From positions 62,001 to 126,000 of the forward strand of contig CAVSMM010000005.1 in the NCBI GenBank assembly GCA_963729165.1: 64,000 bases of DNA. Direction: 5' to 3'. The position numbers and the translations under genes were made by a program. The notes below the pieces were generated by a model. It worked only from the letters and a program-made list of their open reading frames with translations. It had not been told where the DNA came from and did no database searches. This DNA is from JACCZX01 sp963729165. GTDB taxonomy: Bacteria > Pseudomonadota > Gammaproteobacteria > Burkholderiales > Burkholderiaceae_F. Below, one piece after another: positions 9,746-19,530 of this stretch (position 1 is the first letter of the stretch; every line of letters starts with the position of its first letter).

Positions 9746-10603
9746 TCACGGTGAGCGCTGCTGCACGAAATCGACATATATCGGCAGACGAAGGGCAAGT
9801 CCCGAGCGCGACAGATCGACGTGCCCGCCCTCGATCATCCACACCCGTCCGCCGCCCGCTTTCACTTTCTCCATGAGCTCCTTAGCTGCCGGATCCTTTG
9901 ACCATCCATCGTCAGCGGCATAGAGGACGCCAAGGCGTTGGACCACGTCCGCCGTAGCAGCATCGAGTGGATTCATCCATCGGGGACAACGGAGCAGGAA
10001 TGGAATCGTCGGCACCTGAGCGGGAGCGGAGTCCACCAGTGCGCGCAGATCACCGCTCTCGGAACGCTTCAATGAGCGCTTCAATGATTGAATGGCGAAG
10101 ATCCCACCCATGGACAACCCGATCACGACACCGCGCCTGCCGCCTTCGGAAAGGCTATCGATGATTGCGTCGATGTCTCTTTGAATCGCCGCCGCGGTTG
10201 GATGGACGGTGCTTTCGGAGCCATATCCGCGATACTCGTACACAAACACTTCGCGCTTTGCAGCGAGCGCCAGACCACTTGCAGTCTCGGCCAACTGCGC
10301 CGCCGAAGATGCGCTTCCCTGCAGCAGAAGGATAAAGTGCTTCGCAGCCGTTTCGCTTTCTTCAGACGGCGGGGAATACGAATAGCCCTTCAGTGCGACT
10401 TGATCGTTGGTCTTGAACTCGAGCTCCCTCCTGGTGGCCTTGGTCGTCGGCAATCCTGAGGAGTGACTCCGAGCCATTCGGATCCAGCTATTGACCAACA
10501 CATCGGCGACCGAGCAGTCATCAGCCGCCTCGGTCGAACCGCAAAGGATCATCAAGCACACGGTAATGAGAATGGGCTTGACCGCCGCGCTTGAGATGTG
10601 CAT
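9746..10603 (-). CDS. Exported alpha/beta hydrolase, unknown substrate
   Basis: 285 residues with a signal peptide (hydrophobic ILITVCLMILCGSTEA, cleavage near TEA|ADD) and an alpha/beta-hydrolase fold. LLQGSASSAAQL lies in the oxyanion region, VYEYRGYGSES is the loop after strand 4, and GLSMGGIFA is the nucleophile elbow with the catalytic serine. A plausible acid is in YAADDGW and a late histidine in EGGHVDLS. This arrangement resembles serine esterases and peptidase-like hydrolases, but nothing fixes the substrate. It is a single gene, 187 bases from the VIT/vWA gene on the same strand. Confidence 0.82.
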   Translation of the reverse strand: MHISSAAVKPILITVCLMILCGSTEAADDCSVADVLVNSWIRMARSHSSGLPTTKATRRELEFKTNDQVALKGYSYSPPSEESETAAKHFILLLQGSASSAAQLAETASGLALAAKREVFVYEYRGYGSESTVHPTAAAIQRDIDAIIDSLSEGGRRGVVIGLSMGGIFAIQSLKRSLKRSESGDLRALVDSAPAQVPTIPFLLRCPRWMNPLDAATADVVQRLGVLYAADDGWSKDPAAKELMEKVKAGGGRVWMIEGGHVDLSRSGLALRLPIYVDFVQQRSP

Positions 10604-10790
10604 CGCACCTCCGATCCCCGGCTACGCTGGAAGCAGAGCCGAGAGTACTTCGCCTCGCCTCGCAAACGTCCGCTTCGTGTGCGACCGACTTCCGCAATGG
10701 GCGCAAGCGGCCATTGAACTTTCAGCTTCATGCCAATTGCGCACACAGGCGGCCGTTGGCGGCCGCACTGAGCGGAGCGACAGACTAGCC

Positions 10791-13718
10791 CTATCCTTTC
10801 ACCTCGAACTCGCCAACGACGACGCGCTGGCCGCCCTCGCTCTTTAAGCGCAGCGTCGTGCGTTGATCCTGTTGCTGCGGCGTGCCAAAGCCGCTCGACA
10901 GCCAGAGCATCAGTCCTGTGCTCGACGCGAGCACCTGTTGCCGGTGGCCGAAGAAGTTCGCTTCGACACGGTACTTGCCGGGCTTGGCGTTTCTGAGTGC
11001 AAACTCCTCCGGTCCGTAGCCACCGGTGGCATCGCGGGTGATTGCACCGCCTTGGTACGACAGGTTGCGGCCGTAATAAACCTCGTCACCGTTCGGGTCG
11101 ATCACGTGCAAGTCGACGTCGGTTGCATCGGCATCCCACGCGAGGACGACACGCACGTCGAGCGGCAGATTCTTCAGCAGGCGCGGCTCGATCGCTGAAA
11201 CATCCACCGGCTTGCCCGCGCGCTCCGCTTCGGCCACGACAGCGTTCAGCTCGGCGAGCGCGATCAGGTCGGCATCGGCAAAGCGCGAGTCCCACGCACC
11301 CGTCACGACCTCGTACAACCGATCGACCGCGCGCTGCGGTTGGCCCGACTGCGCAAGCGCAAGCCCGAGGTCGCGATGGGACTGCGGCTCGTTTGGCGCG
11401 AGCTCCAGCACACGTTCGAAAATGGGCAACGCGAGCGCGATCTCGTCGGCTTGTTGCAGCCGATACGCCAGCAGTCGCAGCACCTGCCGGTTCTGCAAGT
11501 CCATTTCGGCAAGGTTCGACAGTGCACGCAAGCCAAGCTCGCGCTGACCTTTCTGCAGAAAGAACTCGGCAGTGTCGAGAAAGAAGCCGACGCTCATCGC
11601 GTGCTCGCGCCGCTCATCAAGGTAAACCGCGTGCCAGCTCTTCGGCTCGGTTGCCTGCAGGCGTTTCGCCCATGCCGAGTTAGACGCTGCGGGCTTGAGT
11701 GCAATCGATATGTTCGGCGCGGCTGATCGACCGCCGTCCTTGTCTTCACGTTCTGCCGCAGAGAGTCGGGAAGCAGCGGGAGATGCTGGCGGAGCCGCCA
11801 TTGGCATCGGCGCCGAAGCGTCCCGCGGTGCCTCGTTGCGCCGTTGACGAGATGTCTCAGTTTGACCCAACGCACCCGCCTGCGACTTGGCGATCTGCAG
11901 AACCTTGGCCGGCTCGTCTTTCGGGAACGTACGATTCCACCAGGCGGCGCGCGCTTCGAAGCGCCGAATGACGTGCGCCAGCCGCACTGCATCGCTCTGC
12001 GCGCGATTTTTCTTCGTCGTTGCTGCCAACCGGTCATACGCCGCACGCAGCGACGCTGGCGGCTCGATCTCGTGTCGAACGTAGTCGTCGACAAGCTCGA
12101 GAACGAGCAGCGACGTTTCGCGCGTCGGCAACGCAAAGCGCTTGCCGATCTCGCGAATGCGCGCCTTGTTGACACGCGTGTCGCCTTCCAGCGACGCGAG
12201 CGTCAGACGCGCCCATTGCAAACCGGCCAACCGCGAGACGTTGCGCCCTGCTTCGACACGCACGCTTCGCGTTGTAACGGCGCCGTCGCTGCCCCGCAGC
12301 CGCAGCGTCAGATCGGCGCCGTTCGCAGTCAGCATTCCGGCCAGGACCAGTCGGCCCCCGGTTGCATGGCGCGACTCGACGACCACTTCCTTTGCACCGA
12401 GCGCCTGAACATCGACCAGCTGTGTGCCGCTCGCTAGCAAGGCATCGGCGGCCTGCGCTTGCGTCAGCGCCGTCAGATCGATGCTGCGCCCGCCGCTCGC
12501 CTCGGCGACCGCTTGCAGTGCTGCCGGGTCGGCGCTGTTGGAGCTGTGCACCATGTAAGCGGGCACCGGGAACGTGCGCCGCCAGTGTGCGCCATAGTTC
12601 GCGAGGCCGTCGGTAAACCAGATCGCTTCCTGCGAAACACCGTCGTGCGCAACGGCTCCGAGCTGGCTCGCACCGTCATAGACCGTCGCCTGCAATGCAC
12701 GGCGCAGCGAGGACCAGTCGCCGTTCTTCACGACGAAGCGTTCGCCTGCATGCGCCACGTCGGCGAAGCGAGTGAGCGTGACGGCGATCGTTCCAGCGCG
12801 CCTGAAGTAGGCGTCGAGCAGCGCAAGCTCGCGGTCGAGCTGGCGGCCTGCGGCCGAGCCCGACGCGTCCCATACGATCTGAACCTGGCGCGGCATCGGT
12901 CGGGGCGCCGAATGCGGCGAAACGGCCAGGTTCAGCGTGAAGAAAGTATCGCCGCCTCTGTGCTCAGTCGTCACTTCGACGGTGCCGGCCGCCGCTTGCA
13001 CGACCAGTGGATCGTTGGGAAGCGCTGCACCGTCGAGTGCGCGCCGCGCGATGAAGCCGCCGCGCGGATCGCGTTCGAATGACAGTCCGAGCGGGTTGCT
13101 GCTGACGATCTGCGGCCGGGCTGCCGTGCTCGCGTACCGCAACGAGACCTCGAAACGGTCGACGGCTTTCGCATAGGCAAGCGGCAGCGAAAGGCGTGTC
13201 GTGGCAGGCTCGACAAGGCGCAGCACGACCGTGCGCGTTTTCCCAGGCGCTAACGGATAGACACGCAGCTCGTAGTTGTTGCCCAGCGTCGTTTGCAAAA
13301 GGCCAGGATCGACGCGACGCCGCACGATGTCTTCGAAGACCTGCTGTGCCCGCGCCTTCTCCACCGGCACCGCATCGCGCAACTCACCATCGATGTCGAG
13401 CGCAAAGCCGCTGACGATTTGGCCGCTCGCGAGCGGAAACTGGAGCTTGCCTTCGAGTATTCGCCCATTCGGATTGAAGAACTCCATCTGCACGCGCGTT
13501 TCTGCAACGCCAGCCGAAACTTCGACGTCAACCTTCAGCGCCTGCAGGCGGATCGGCTGCTCCGCCCCTGAGACCTGCAGCACCGGCGGTCGCCACGCCG
13601 TCGTCGGAGGCGAAGGCGCCAAGTGCTGGCGAGGCTGGGCGAGTGAGGTTGTCGCGGCTGCGAACGCGGCGCAGGCAGCACCCACGAGAAGCAAAAGCCG
13701 GGTCATACGGGCGATCAT
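10791..13718 (-). CDS. VIT and von Willebrand A domain protein with TPR and DUF2135 region
   Basis: Large exported protein of about 975 residues. The ATG at 13718 has an AAGG site and starts a signal peptide ending near TSLAQ. In order: a VIT domain (FFNPNGRILEGKLQFPLASG), a vWA domain with a metal-binding DASGS (IVWDASGSAAG), a low-complexity Ala/Ser/Pro linker, TPR-like helices (LPIFERVLELAPNEPQSH) and a C-terminal beta domain of DUF2135 type (VDLHVIDPNGDEVYYG). VIT-vWA pairs act in protein-protein contacts at the cell surface in other families; the bacterial versions have no fixed role. It has no GlyGly-CTERM or PEP-CTERM tail and ends GEFEVKG. A weak hairpin terminator separates it from boxB. 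Confidence 0.88.
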   Translation of the reverse strand: MIARMTRLLLLVGAACAAFAAATTSLAQPRQHLAPSPPTTAWRPPVLQVSGAEQPIRLQALKVDVEVSAGVAETRVQMEFFNPNGRILEGKLQFPLASGQIVSGFALDIDGELRDAVPVEKARAQQVFEDIVRRRVDPGLLQTTLGNNYELRVYPLAPGKTRTVVLRLVEPATTRLSLPLAYAKAVDRFEVSLRYASTAARPQIVSSNPLGLSFERDPRGGFIARRALDGAALPNDPLVVQAAAGTVEVTTEHRGGDTFFTLNLAVSPHSAPRPMPRQVQIVWDASGSAAGRQLDRELALLDAYFRRAGTIAVTLTRFADVAHAGERFVVKNGDWSSLRRALQATVYDGASQLGAVAHDGVSQEAIWFTDGLANYGAHWRRTFPVPAYMVHSSNSADPAALQAVAEASGGRSIDLTALTQAQAADALLASGTQLVDVQALGAKEVVVESRHATGGRLVLAGMLTANGADLTLRLRGSDGAVTTRSVRVEAGRNVSRLAGLQWARLTLASLEGDTRVNKARIREIGKRFALPTRETSLLVLELVDDYVRHEIEPPASLRAAYDRLAATTKKNRAQSDAVRLAHVIRRFEARAAWWNRTFPKDEPAKVLQIAKSQAGALGQTETSRQRRNEAPRDASAPMPMAAPPASPAASRLSAAEREDKDGGRSAAPNISIALKPAASNSAWAKRLQATEPKSWHAVYLDERREHAMSVGFFLDTAEFFLQKGQRELGLRALSNLAEMDLQNRQVLRLLAYRLQQADEIALALPIFERVLELAPNEPQSHRDLGLALAQSGQPQRAVDRLYEVVTGAWDSRFADADLIALAELNAVVAEAERAGKPVDVSAIEPRLLKNLPLDVRVVLAWDADATDVDLHVIDPNGDEVYYGRNLSYQGGAITRDATGGYGPEEFALRNAKPGKYRVEANFFGHRQQVLASSTGLMLWLSSGFGTPQQQDQRTTLRLKSEGGQRVVVGEFEVKG

Positions 13719-13799
13719 GTCGTGCCTTTCAGCAAACGGCGGATCGAGCGAATGCGACGCGCCTGCAGGCTGAAACGGCAGCAACAGGGTTTCGGGGTT

Positions 13800-13832
13800 A
13801 AAACGATGCTGTTGCCTCGACGAGCGGCAACA
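13800..13832 (-). terminator. Hairpin downstream of boxB
   Basis: Perfect 7-base arms TGTTGCC and GGCAACA (13810-13816 and 13826-13832), followed on the minus strand by a short TTTT at 13803-13800. It sits about 50 bases after the boxB stop and before the VIT/vWA start, so it could end the boxCB transcript. The T run is short, so confidence is moderate. Confidence 0.45.
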
Positions 13833-13882
13833 CTGAAGCTGAAAGATGCCCGGCGCTGTGGGTTACCGAGCGTGAGCTTGCT

Positions 13883-15322
13883 TCAGCCAAATCGCACATA
13901 TTCGAAGTCCATCGGCTGGTCGTCGACCGGCACCCGCGGTGGCGCAATCCAATCCGCGTACTTGCCGGGCTCGATGACGCGCTTCATAAGCGATGCGACG
14001 AACGCGCGATCGCTGTCGGTCGGCAACCAGTCTCGCACCTGCGAACTCCACGCGTCTTCTGCAATCACATGCCCGTCGGGTGACACAGGGGTGCCGGCCA
14101 GCGAGCCGATCTGCCGGTTAAATGCCTTGTGCGGAAGCGTAAGTCGATCAGGAAGACCGGCCTTTTCGATCACACGATTCCAGCGGCCGATACCCGCTTC
14201 GGAGTCGCGGATGAAGTCATCGCGCAGCACCTCGTTCAATGCGTTTAGCATCGGCACCTCGCGCTCCACGATTGCGCCTGCCGACGCGTCGAGCACTTTA
14301 TAGCTCGCGTCTTTCAGCACGTGATCGTCGTCGCGCTTCGCCTCCTTGAAGCGACCTTTCAATCCTGAGCTGTAGAAGATGGCCGCATTCGACGACTGAT
14401 CGGCGCCGAACAGGTCGATCGTTACGCTGTAATGAAAATTCAGATAGCGCTGGATCGTCGCTAGGTCGATCGCGCCGGCCGCACGCACCTTGGCAGGGTC
14501 ATCGGTCTTCAGCTGATTCATCACGTCGCAAGTGCGCTGGATCACACGCGCGACGCCGGATTCGCCGACGAACATGTGATACGCCTCTTCGGTCAACATG
14601 AACTGAGTGGTTCGGGCCAGCGGAACAAAACCCGACTCGGCGAGGGCATTCAGCTGAAACTTGCCGTCTCGATCGGTGAAGTGAGTAAACATAAAAAAAG
14701 CGAGCCAGTCGGGTGTCTTCTCGTTGAAAGCTCCCAGAATGCGCGGGTTATCGGGATCGCCCGAGCGGCGCTCCAGCAGCGCTTCCGCCTCCTCGCGACC
14801 ATCGCGGCCGAAATAGCGATGCAGCAGATACACCATCGCCCACAGATGACGGCCTTCCTCGACGTTGATCTGAAACAGATTGCGCAGGTCGTACAGCGAC
14901 GGTGCTGTTGATCCGAGATGGCGCTGCTGCTCGACCGATGCGGGTTCGGTGTCACCCTGCGTGACGATGATGCGGCGCAGATTTGCGCGATGTTCGCCCG
15001 GTACTTCCTGCCACACCGGATGACCTTTGTGATCGCCAAACTGAATCGTGCCGCCGGGCTGAACCGGATTCAGGAAGATGCCCCACCGATACTCGGGCAT
15101 TTTCACGTAGCCGAAATTGGCCCAGCCATCGCGCTCGACACTGATCGCGGTCCGCAGATAGACGTCGTAGCCATGGCTGCCGTCGGGTCCAGTTTCGCGC
15201 CACCAATCGATGAAGCGCGGCTGCCAATGCTCGAGCGCGCGCTGCAACGCCTTGTCAGCGCCCAGATCAACGTTGTTTGGAATTCTGTCTGTCGTCGCGA
15301 TGCTCGACGTACCGCTGCTCAT
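13883..15322 (-). CDS. boxB: Benzoyl-CoA 2,3-epoxidase, oxygenase subunit BoxB
   Basis: Di-iron oxygenase that, with the reductase BoxA, converts benzoyl-CoA to its 2,3-epoxide in aerobic benzoate degradation. The ATG at 15322 (MSSGTSSIATTDRIPNNVDL) overlaps the boxC stop in an ATGA; the frame is open further upstream but only through boxC sequence. About 479 residues, the usual length. Di-iron ligands are seen in NVEEGRHLWAM (near residue 155) and LTEEAYHMFVGE. The C-terminal PPRVPVDDQPMDFEYVRF is characteristic of BoxB. It is translationally coupled to boxC. No boxA lies in the window, so the reductase must be encoded elsewhere. Confidence 0.96.
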   Translation of the reverse strand: MSSGTSSIATTDRIPNNVDLGADKALQRALEHWQPRFIDWWRETGPDGSHGYDVYLRTAISVERDGWANFGYVKMPEYRWGIFLNPVQPGGTIQFGDHKGHPVWQEVPGEHRANLRRIIVTQGDTEPASVEQQRHLGSTAPSLYDLRNLFQINVEEGRHLWAMVYLLHRYFGRDGREEAEALLERRSGDPDNPRILGAFNEKTPDWLAFFMFTHFTDRDGKFQLNALAESGFVPLARTTQFMLTEEAYHMFVGESGVARVIQRTCDVMNQLKTDDPAKVRAAGAIDLATIQRYLNFHYSVTIDLFGADQSSNAAIFYSSGLKGRFKEAKRDDDHVLKDASYKVLDASAGAIVEREVPMLNALNEVLRDDFIRDSEAGIGRWNRVIEKAGLPDRLTLPHKAFNRQIGSLAGTPVSPDGHVIAEDAWSSQVRDWLPTDSDRAFVASLMKRVIEPGKYADWIAPPRVPVDDQPMDFEYVRFG

Positions 15323-17010
15323 ACTCGTTCCCAGTTGAACCGTGCTTTGTTGCCGCTGCCGTAGACCTTCAACGCGCCAGTGTCTCCCACCGCATTGGGG
15401 CGCGTAAAAATCCAGTTTTGCCACGCGGACAGGCGCCCGAACACGCGTGTTTCCATCGTTTCAGTCAGACCAAACCGCAGGTTGGCTTCCATGCCGGTCA
15501 AGGCGTCGGGCGACATGCTCGCGCGCTCTTCAACAGCGATGCGAATTTCATCCGTCCAGTCGAGCTCGTCCGGAGCAACCGTCACTAGACCAAGTTCGAG
15601 CGCATCGCTTGCGCTCAATTTCTTTCCAATCGCAGCCCGAGCATGGCTGAGCGGATCCGGCTCGAGATAAAAACGCGCGTCGATACGCGTCAGATGATCG
15701 ACGCGTGGATACGCGCCGAAGTTCAGCGCGGACAGTGCGATCGATGTTCCCTCCGCGGCCATGTAACTGCGATCGGCCGCCAGCGCAAGCTCGAAAAGCG
15801 TGCCGGCGAAACACGATCCGGGTTCGATCAGCGCAAACAGCGTTCGTGAAGAGACGTCGAGCCGCGCGAAGGTGCGTCGTAGCATGCCGATCGTCTCGCG
15901 CACAAACCAATGCGAGCGATGCTCGTCCAAGGTGGCATCCACTGCGAGGACCGCGTCGAGGTCACCGCGTGTCTTCAACAGCCACGTACCGATGTCGATC
16001 TGATTCGTGCGCAGCATCAGGATCGCGTCGTCAAGCTCACGCGCCATCGCCAGCGGCCACCAGCTGCTACCGGCAGCGACGATCGCATCGGTATTTCCAG
16101 GTTGCGGCCCACTTGGCGCACTCACGGTCAATGTGGCACGTCGTGCCGCGCGATCGATCAGCACATCGACGAATTCGTAGTGATAGCCCGCTTCGTCGAT
16201 CGTGCGCCTGAGCGGAGTCAGAGCGACACCGCATTGGGCCGAAGTCACCGGTGACGGCCGATCACTCAACGCGGCCAATTCAAGTGCGCGCCGTTTAACT
16301 TCGGCACCGAACTGCTGCGATTTGACGACAGCATCGACAAGCCTCCATTCCTTGGCGCGCGCGCCGCGCACTCCCTCGGTCGTCGTGCAGAAGATGTCCG
16401 CCAGGTCGTGCCGCACCTTGCGCTTGTCGGTCAGCCGCGTCAGCCCACCGGTTCCCGGCAATACACCGAGCAGCGGTACTTCGGGCAAGCTCACCGCAGA
16501 CGAGCGATCATCGACCAGAAAGATCTCGTCGCACGCAAGCGCGAGTTCGTAGCCGCCACCTGCAGTCGTCCCGTTGCACGCAGCGATGAACTTCAGTCCC
16601 GAGTTGCGGCTTGCATCTTCGATGCCGTTGCGGGTTTCGTTGGTGAACTTGCAGAAGTTGACTTTCCACGCGTGCGACGACAGGCCGAGCATGAAGATAT
16701 TGGCGCCCGAGCAGAAGATGCGATCCTTGCCGCTGGTAACGATGACACAGCGCACTTCAGGATGCTCGAAGCGAATTCGCTGCACGGCATCGTGCAACTC
16801 GATATCGACTCCGAGATCGTACGAATTAAGCTTCAGCTTATAGCCGGGGCGGATGCCGCGATCTTCCTGCACATCGAGCGTGATACGCGCAAGCGCACCA
16901 TCGAAGTCGAGCTTCAAGTGCGCGTAGCGATCGGGCTCGGTTTGATAATCAACCTGAGAGTCGACCGTCACGGTGTCGGTAGAGCCTTTGTCCAAAGCGT
17001 GCGCTGACAC
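15319..17010 (-). CDS. boxC: 2,3-Epoxybenzoyl-CoA dihydrolase BoxC
   Basis: Crotonase-superfamily enzyme that opens and cleaves the epoxide made by BoxAB, releasing formate and giving the 3,4-dehydroadipyl-CoA semialdehyde. 563 residues, the normal BoxC length, about twice a standard crotonase. SGKDRIFCSGANIFMLG and CNGTTAGGGYELALACDE form the acyl-CoA oxyanion region; EVPLLGVLPGTGGLTRL follows. The start is GTG at 17010 with a GGGAG site six bases upstream. First gene of the boxCB pair and divergent from bclA with 60 bases between starts. The released formate could feed the Fds dehydrogenase at the left end of the window, although the loci are not adjacent. Confidence 0.95.
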   Translation of the reverse strand: MSAHALDKGSTDTVTVDSQVDYQTEPDRYAHLKLDFDGALARITLDVQEDRGIRPGYKLKLNSYDLGVDIELHDAVQRIRFEHPEVRCVIVTSGKDRIFCSGANIFMLGLSSHAWKVNFCKFTNETRNGIEDASRNSGLKFIAACNGTTAGGGYELALACDEIFLVDDRSSAVSLPEVPLLGVLPGTGGLTRLTDKRKVRHDLADIFCTTTEGVRGARAKEWRLVDAVVKSQQFGAEVKRRALELAALSDRPSPVTSAQCGVALTPLRRTIDEAGYHYEFVDVLIDRAARRATLTVSAPSGPQPGNTDAIVAAGSSWWPLAMARELDDAILMLRTNQIDIGTWLLKTRGDLDAVLAVDATLDEHRSHWFVRETIGMLRRTFARLDVSSRTLFALIEPGSCFAGTLFELALAADRSYMAAEGTSIALSALNFGAYPRVDHLTRIDARFYLEPDPLSHARAAIGKKLSASDALELGLVTVAPDELDWTDEIRIAVEERASMSPDALTGMEANLRFGLTETMETRVFGRLSAWQNWIFTRPNAVGDTGALKVYGSGNKARFNWERV

Positions 17011-17021
17011 GCCGGTCTCCC

Positions 17022-17050
17022 TTGCTACGAAAAAATCTGCGCTCTATTCT
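17022..17050 (+). promoter_or_regulatory. Candidate sigma-70 promoter for bclA
   Basis: TTGCTA (17022-17027), a 17-base spacer and TATTCT (17045-17050), ending 20 bases before the bclA ATG. It lies in the only gap between divergent boxC and bclA. No TGCA-type palindrome of the kind bound by BoxR/BzdR regulators was seen in the gap. Confidence 0.5.
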
Positions 17051-17070
17051 GCCCCGTTTTAGAGTACTCA

Positions 17071-18615
17071 ATGCCCACTCTCCCTCCCCCCGCTCAATTC
17101 AACTTCGCACACCATGTGCTCGAATTGAACGCAGGGCGCGCTGCGAAAGTCGCGTACCGAGACGACGAACGCACGCTGACCTATGGCGAGCTCGCCGAGA
17201 GGGTCCGCAGATTCGCCGCCGCGCTGGGCGAGCTCGGCCTCCGCCGCGAGGAGCGCGTGCTGCTGCTGATGCACGACACGATCGACTGGCCGGTCGTTTT
17301 CCTGGGTTGTCTTTACGCAGGGGTTGTTCCGGTCGCAGTCAACACGCTGCTGACGCCGCTCGAGTACGCGTACATGCTGGTGCACAGCCGCGCCCAGGCG
17401 GCATTTGTTTCCAGTGCACTGGTGCCTGCGCTAACGCAAGCAATGAAGGACACATCACACGAGGTCAAGCGCGTGGTGGAGGCCTCCGAGCTTTCTTCGC
17501 TGAATGATCGGCACTCCCCCGCGCGAGCCTCCGCGCCGACGATTGCGGACGACATCGGCTTCTGGCTCTACTCGTCAGGTTCGACGGGCAAGCCAAAGGG
17601 GACTGTGCACACGCACGCAAACCTGTACTGGACCGCAGAGCTCTACGGCAAGCCGATACTCGGCGTCCGCGAAGACGACGTCGTGTTTTCTGCGGCGAAA
17701 TTGTTTTTCGCGTACGGATTGGGCAACGCGCTGACATTTCCATTGTCTGTCGGCGCAACCGTTGTGCTGATGGCCGAGCGGCCGACGCCGCCAGCGGTGT
17801 TCAAGCGCCTGGTGGAGCAGCGCCCCACGATTTTCTACGGCGTACCGACGCTTTACGCCGCGATGCTGGCGTCACCCGAGCTGCCGGCGCAGACGCAGGT
17901 CCATTTACGTATCGCGGTGTCCGCGGGTGAAGCGCTGCCCAAGGACATCGGAGAGCGTTTCAATGCGCATTTTGGCTGCGAGGTGCTCGACGGAATCGGT
18001 TCGACCGAGATGCTGCATATTTTTCTCTCGAATCGCTCGGGGCATGTGCGCTACGGCACGACGGGAACCCCGGTGCCGGGTTACCAGATCGAGCTGCGCG
18101 ACGAACACGGCATCGTGGTCGGCGACGACGCGATCGGTGACTTGTACGTCCACGGTCCCAGCTCGGCACTGATGTATTGGGGAAGCCGGGAAAAATCGTG
18201 CGCCACGTTTATCGGTGGCTGGACCAAAAGCGGCGACAAGTACGTGCGCAGCCGCGACGGCTACTTTACATACGCCGGCCGCGGCGACGACATGTTGCGT
18301 GTCAGTGGTCAGTACGTTTCACCGTTCGAAGTCGAAGCCGCGCTGATGCAGCATCCGTCGGTGCTGGAAGCCGCGGTGATCGGCAAAGCCGATGCGGACG
18401 GGTTGACTAAGACGAAGGCGTTCGTCGTGCTGAAGGACGGCGCCACTGCATCGAGCGGGCTCGCAGACGAGCTCAAAGGATTCGTCAAAGGCAAACTCGC
18501 GCCGCACAAGTGTCCGCGCACCATCGAGTTTGTCGGCGAGCTGCCGAAAACGGCCACCGGAAAGATTCAGCGCTTTAAGCTGCGTGAGAAGGAAGCCGGC
18601 GCCATCGGCAACTGA
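17071..18615 (+). CDS. bclA: Benzoate-CoA ligase
   Basis: ATP-dependent acyl-CoA synthetase that activates benzoate to benzoyl-CoA, the substrate of BoxAB. 514 residues, typical for the family. Adenylation motifs: LYSSGSTGKPKGTVHTH (phosphate loop), DGIGSTEMLHIF (adenine and acyl pocket, the form seen in benzoate and aryl-CoA ligases), YTYAGRGDDMLRVSG-type hinge around FTYAGRGDDMLRVSGQYV, and the catalytic lysine in PKTATGKIQRFKL. The N-terminal FNFAHHVLELNAGRAAKVA is also typical of benzoate-CoA ligases. The box context makes benzoate the likely substrate, though substituted benzoates are possible. First gene of a plus-strand unit that continues into a hydrolase and an ABC importer. Confidence 0.94.
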   Translation: MPTLPPPAQFNFAHHVLELNAGRAAKVAYRDDERTLTYGELAERVRRFAAALGELGLRREERVLLLMHDTIDWPVVFLGCLYAGVVPVAVNTLLTPLEYAYMLVHSRAQAAFVSSALVPALTQAMKDTSHEVKRVVEASELSSLNDRHSPARASAPTIADDIGFWLYSSGSTGKPKGTVHTHANLYWTAELYGKPILGVREDDVVFSAAKLFFAYGLGNALTFPLSVGATVVLMAERPTPPAVFKRLVEQRPTIFYGVPTLYAAMLASPELPAQTQVHLRIAVSAGEALPKDIGERFNAHFGCEVLDGIGSTEMLHIFLSNRSGHVRYGTTGTPVPGYQIELRDEHGIVVGDDAIGDLYVHGPSSALMYWGSREKSCATFIGGWTKSGDKYVRSRDGYFTYAGRGDDMLRVSGQYVSPFEVEAALMQHPSVLEAAVIGKADADGLTKTKAFVVLKDGATASSGLADELKGFVKGKLAPHKCPRTIEFVGELPKTATGKIQRFKLREKEAGAIGN

Positions 18616-18708
18616 TCGATGCAAACAAGTTCAGCGGGCTCACTTGCGACTCGTGTTCGAAGATCAATTGAGAGCGTCACTGCAATTCCCGCGCTTGGCA
18701 GCAGCGGC

Positions 18709-19530
18709 ATGAACGAGGTTCACGCAAAGTCGCACTTTGCTTCCGTGCGTTCCGGTACAGGCTCGCTGTCGCTTGAATTTCAGTGGATCGCGCGCGAACG
18801 CACGGGCGTACCCACACTGGTTTTTTTGCACGAAGGTCTGGGCTCGTTGGCCCTGTGGCGCGACTGGCCGCAACAGGTGTGTGACGCGGGCGGGTTTCGC
18901 GGACTCGTGTATTCCCGGCCTGGATACGGGCAATCGACGCCGCGTACGACCGGCGAAAAGTGGCCGGTCGATTTCATGCATGCGCACGCGCTGCAGGTGC
19001 TGCCGCTGTTTCTCCGTGCGGCCGGCGTGAATGCCGCCACCGATCCACCATGGCTCGTCGGCCACAGCGACGGCGGTTCGATCGCGCTGATCCACGCAGC
19101 GGGTTTTCCCGAATTCATCTCCGGTGTGATCGTGCTCGCACCACACGTTTTCGTCGAAGACGTGTCGATCAGCAGCATTGAACAGGCGCGCAAGACCTAC
19201 CTCACAACTGACTGGAAGGTTAAGCTTGCTCGCTATCACAGCGATCCGGATTCGGCGTTCTGGGGCTGGAACGATATCTGGCTCGACCCGGAGTTTCGAA
19301 GCTGGAATATCGAGGAACTGCTGCCGAAAATATCGAAGCCGGTGCTTGCAATTCAAGGCGAGGATGACGAATACGGAACCATGGCGCAGGTCGACAGCAT
19401 TGCGAAACATGCGCGCAACGCTCGGCTATTGAAGCTGGCCGCATGCGGACACTCGCCGCATCGAGATCAGCCGCAGCAAGTGACACGAGCAATCATTGAA
19501 TTCATTGCACGACGAGGGAGATTCGAATGA
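18709..19530 (+). CDS. Alpha/beta hydrolase of the benzoate cluster
   Basis: Predicted cytoplasmic hydrolase of about 273 residues. I prefer the ATG at 18709 (MNEVHAKSHFASV); the frame is open from 18619, but the extra N-terminus is low in similarity-like features. HEGLGSLALWRDWP lies in the oxyanion region, VYSRPGYGQST is the following loop, GHSDGGSIALIHA holds the nucleophile serine, GEDDEYGT the acid and CGHSPHRDQP the histidine. Hydrolases of this type are often found beside box genes and have been suggested to hydrolyse ring-opened or dead-end CoA esters; that role is inference here. It overlaps the next gene by four bases (ATGA), so the two are coupled. Confidence 0.85.
   Translation: MNEVHAKSHFASVRSGTGSLSLEFQWIARERTGVPTLVFLHEGLGSLALWRDWPQQVCDAGGFRGLVYSRPGYGQSTPRTTGEKWPVDFMHAHALQVLPLFLRAAGVNAATDPPWLVGHSDGGSIALIHAAGFPEFISGVIVLAPHVFVEDVSISSIEQARKTYLTTDWKVKLARYHSDPDSAFWGWNDIWLDPEFRSWNIEELLPKISKPVLAIQGEDDEYGTMAQVDSIAKHARNARLLKLAACGHSPHRDQPQQVTRAIIEFIARRGRFE

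Noticed and set aside
17011..17070. BoxR/BzdR operator in the boxC-bclA gap
   Set aside because: I looked for TGCA-containing palindromes and found none.
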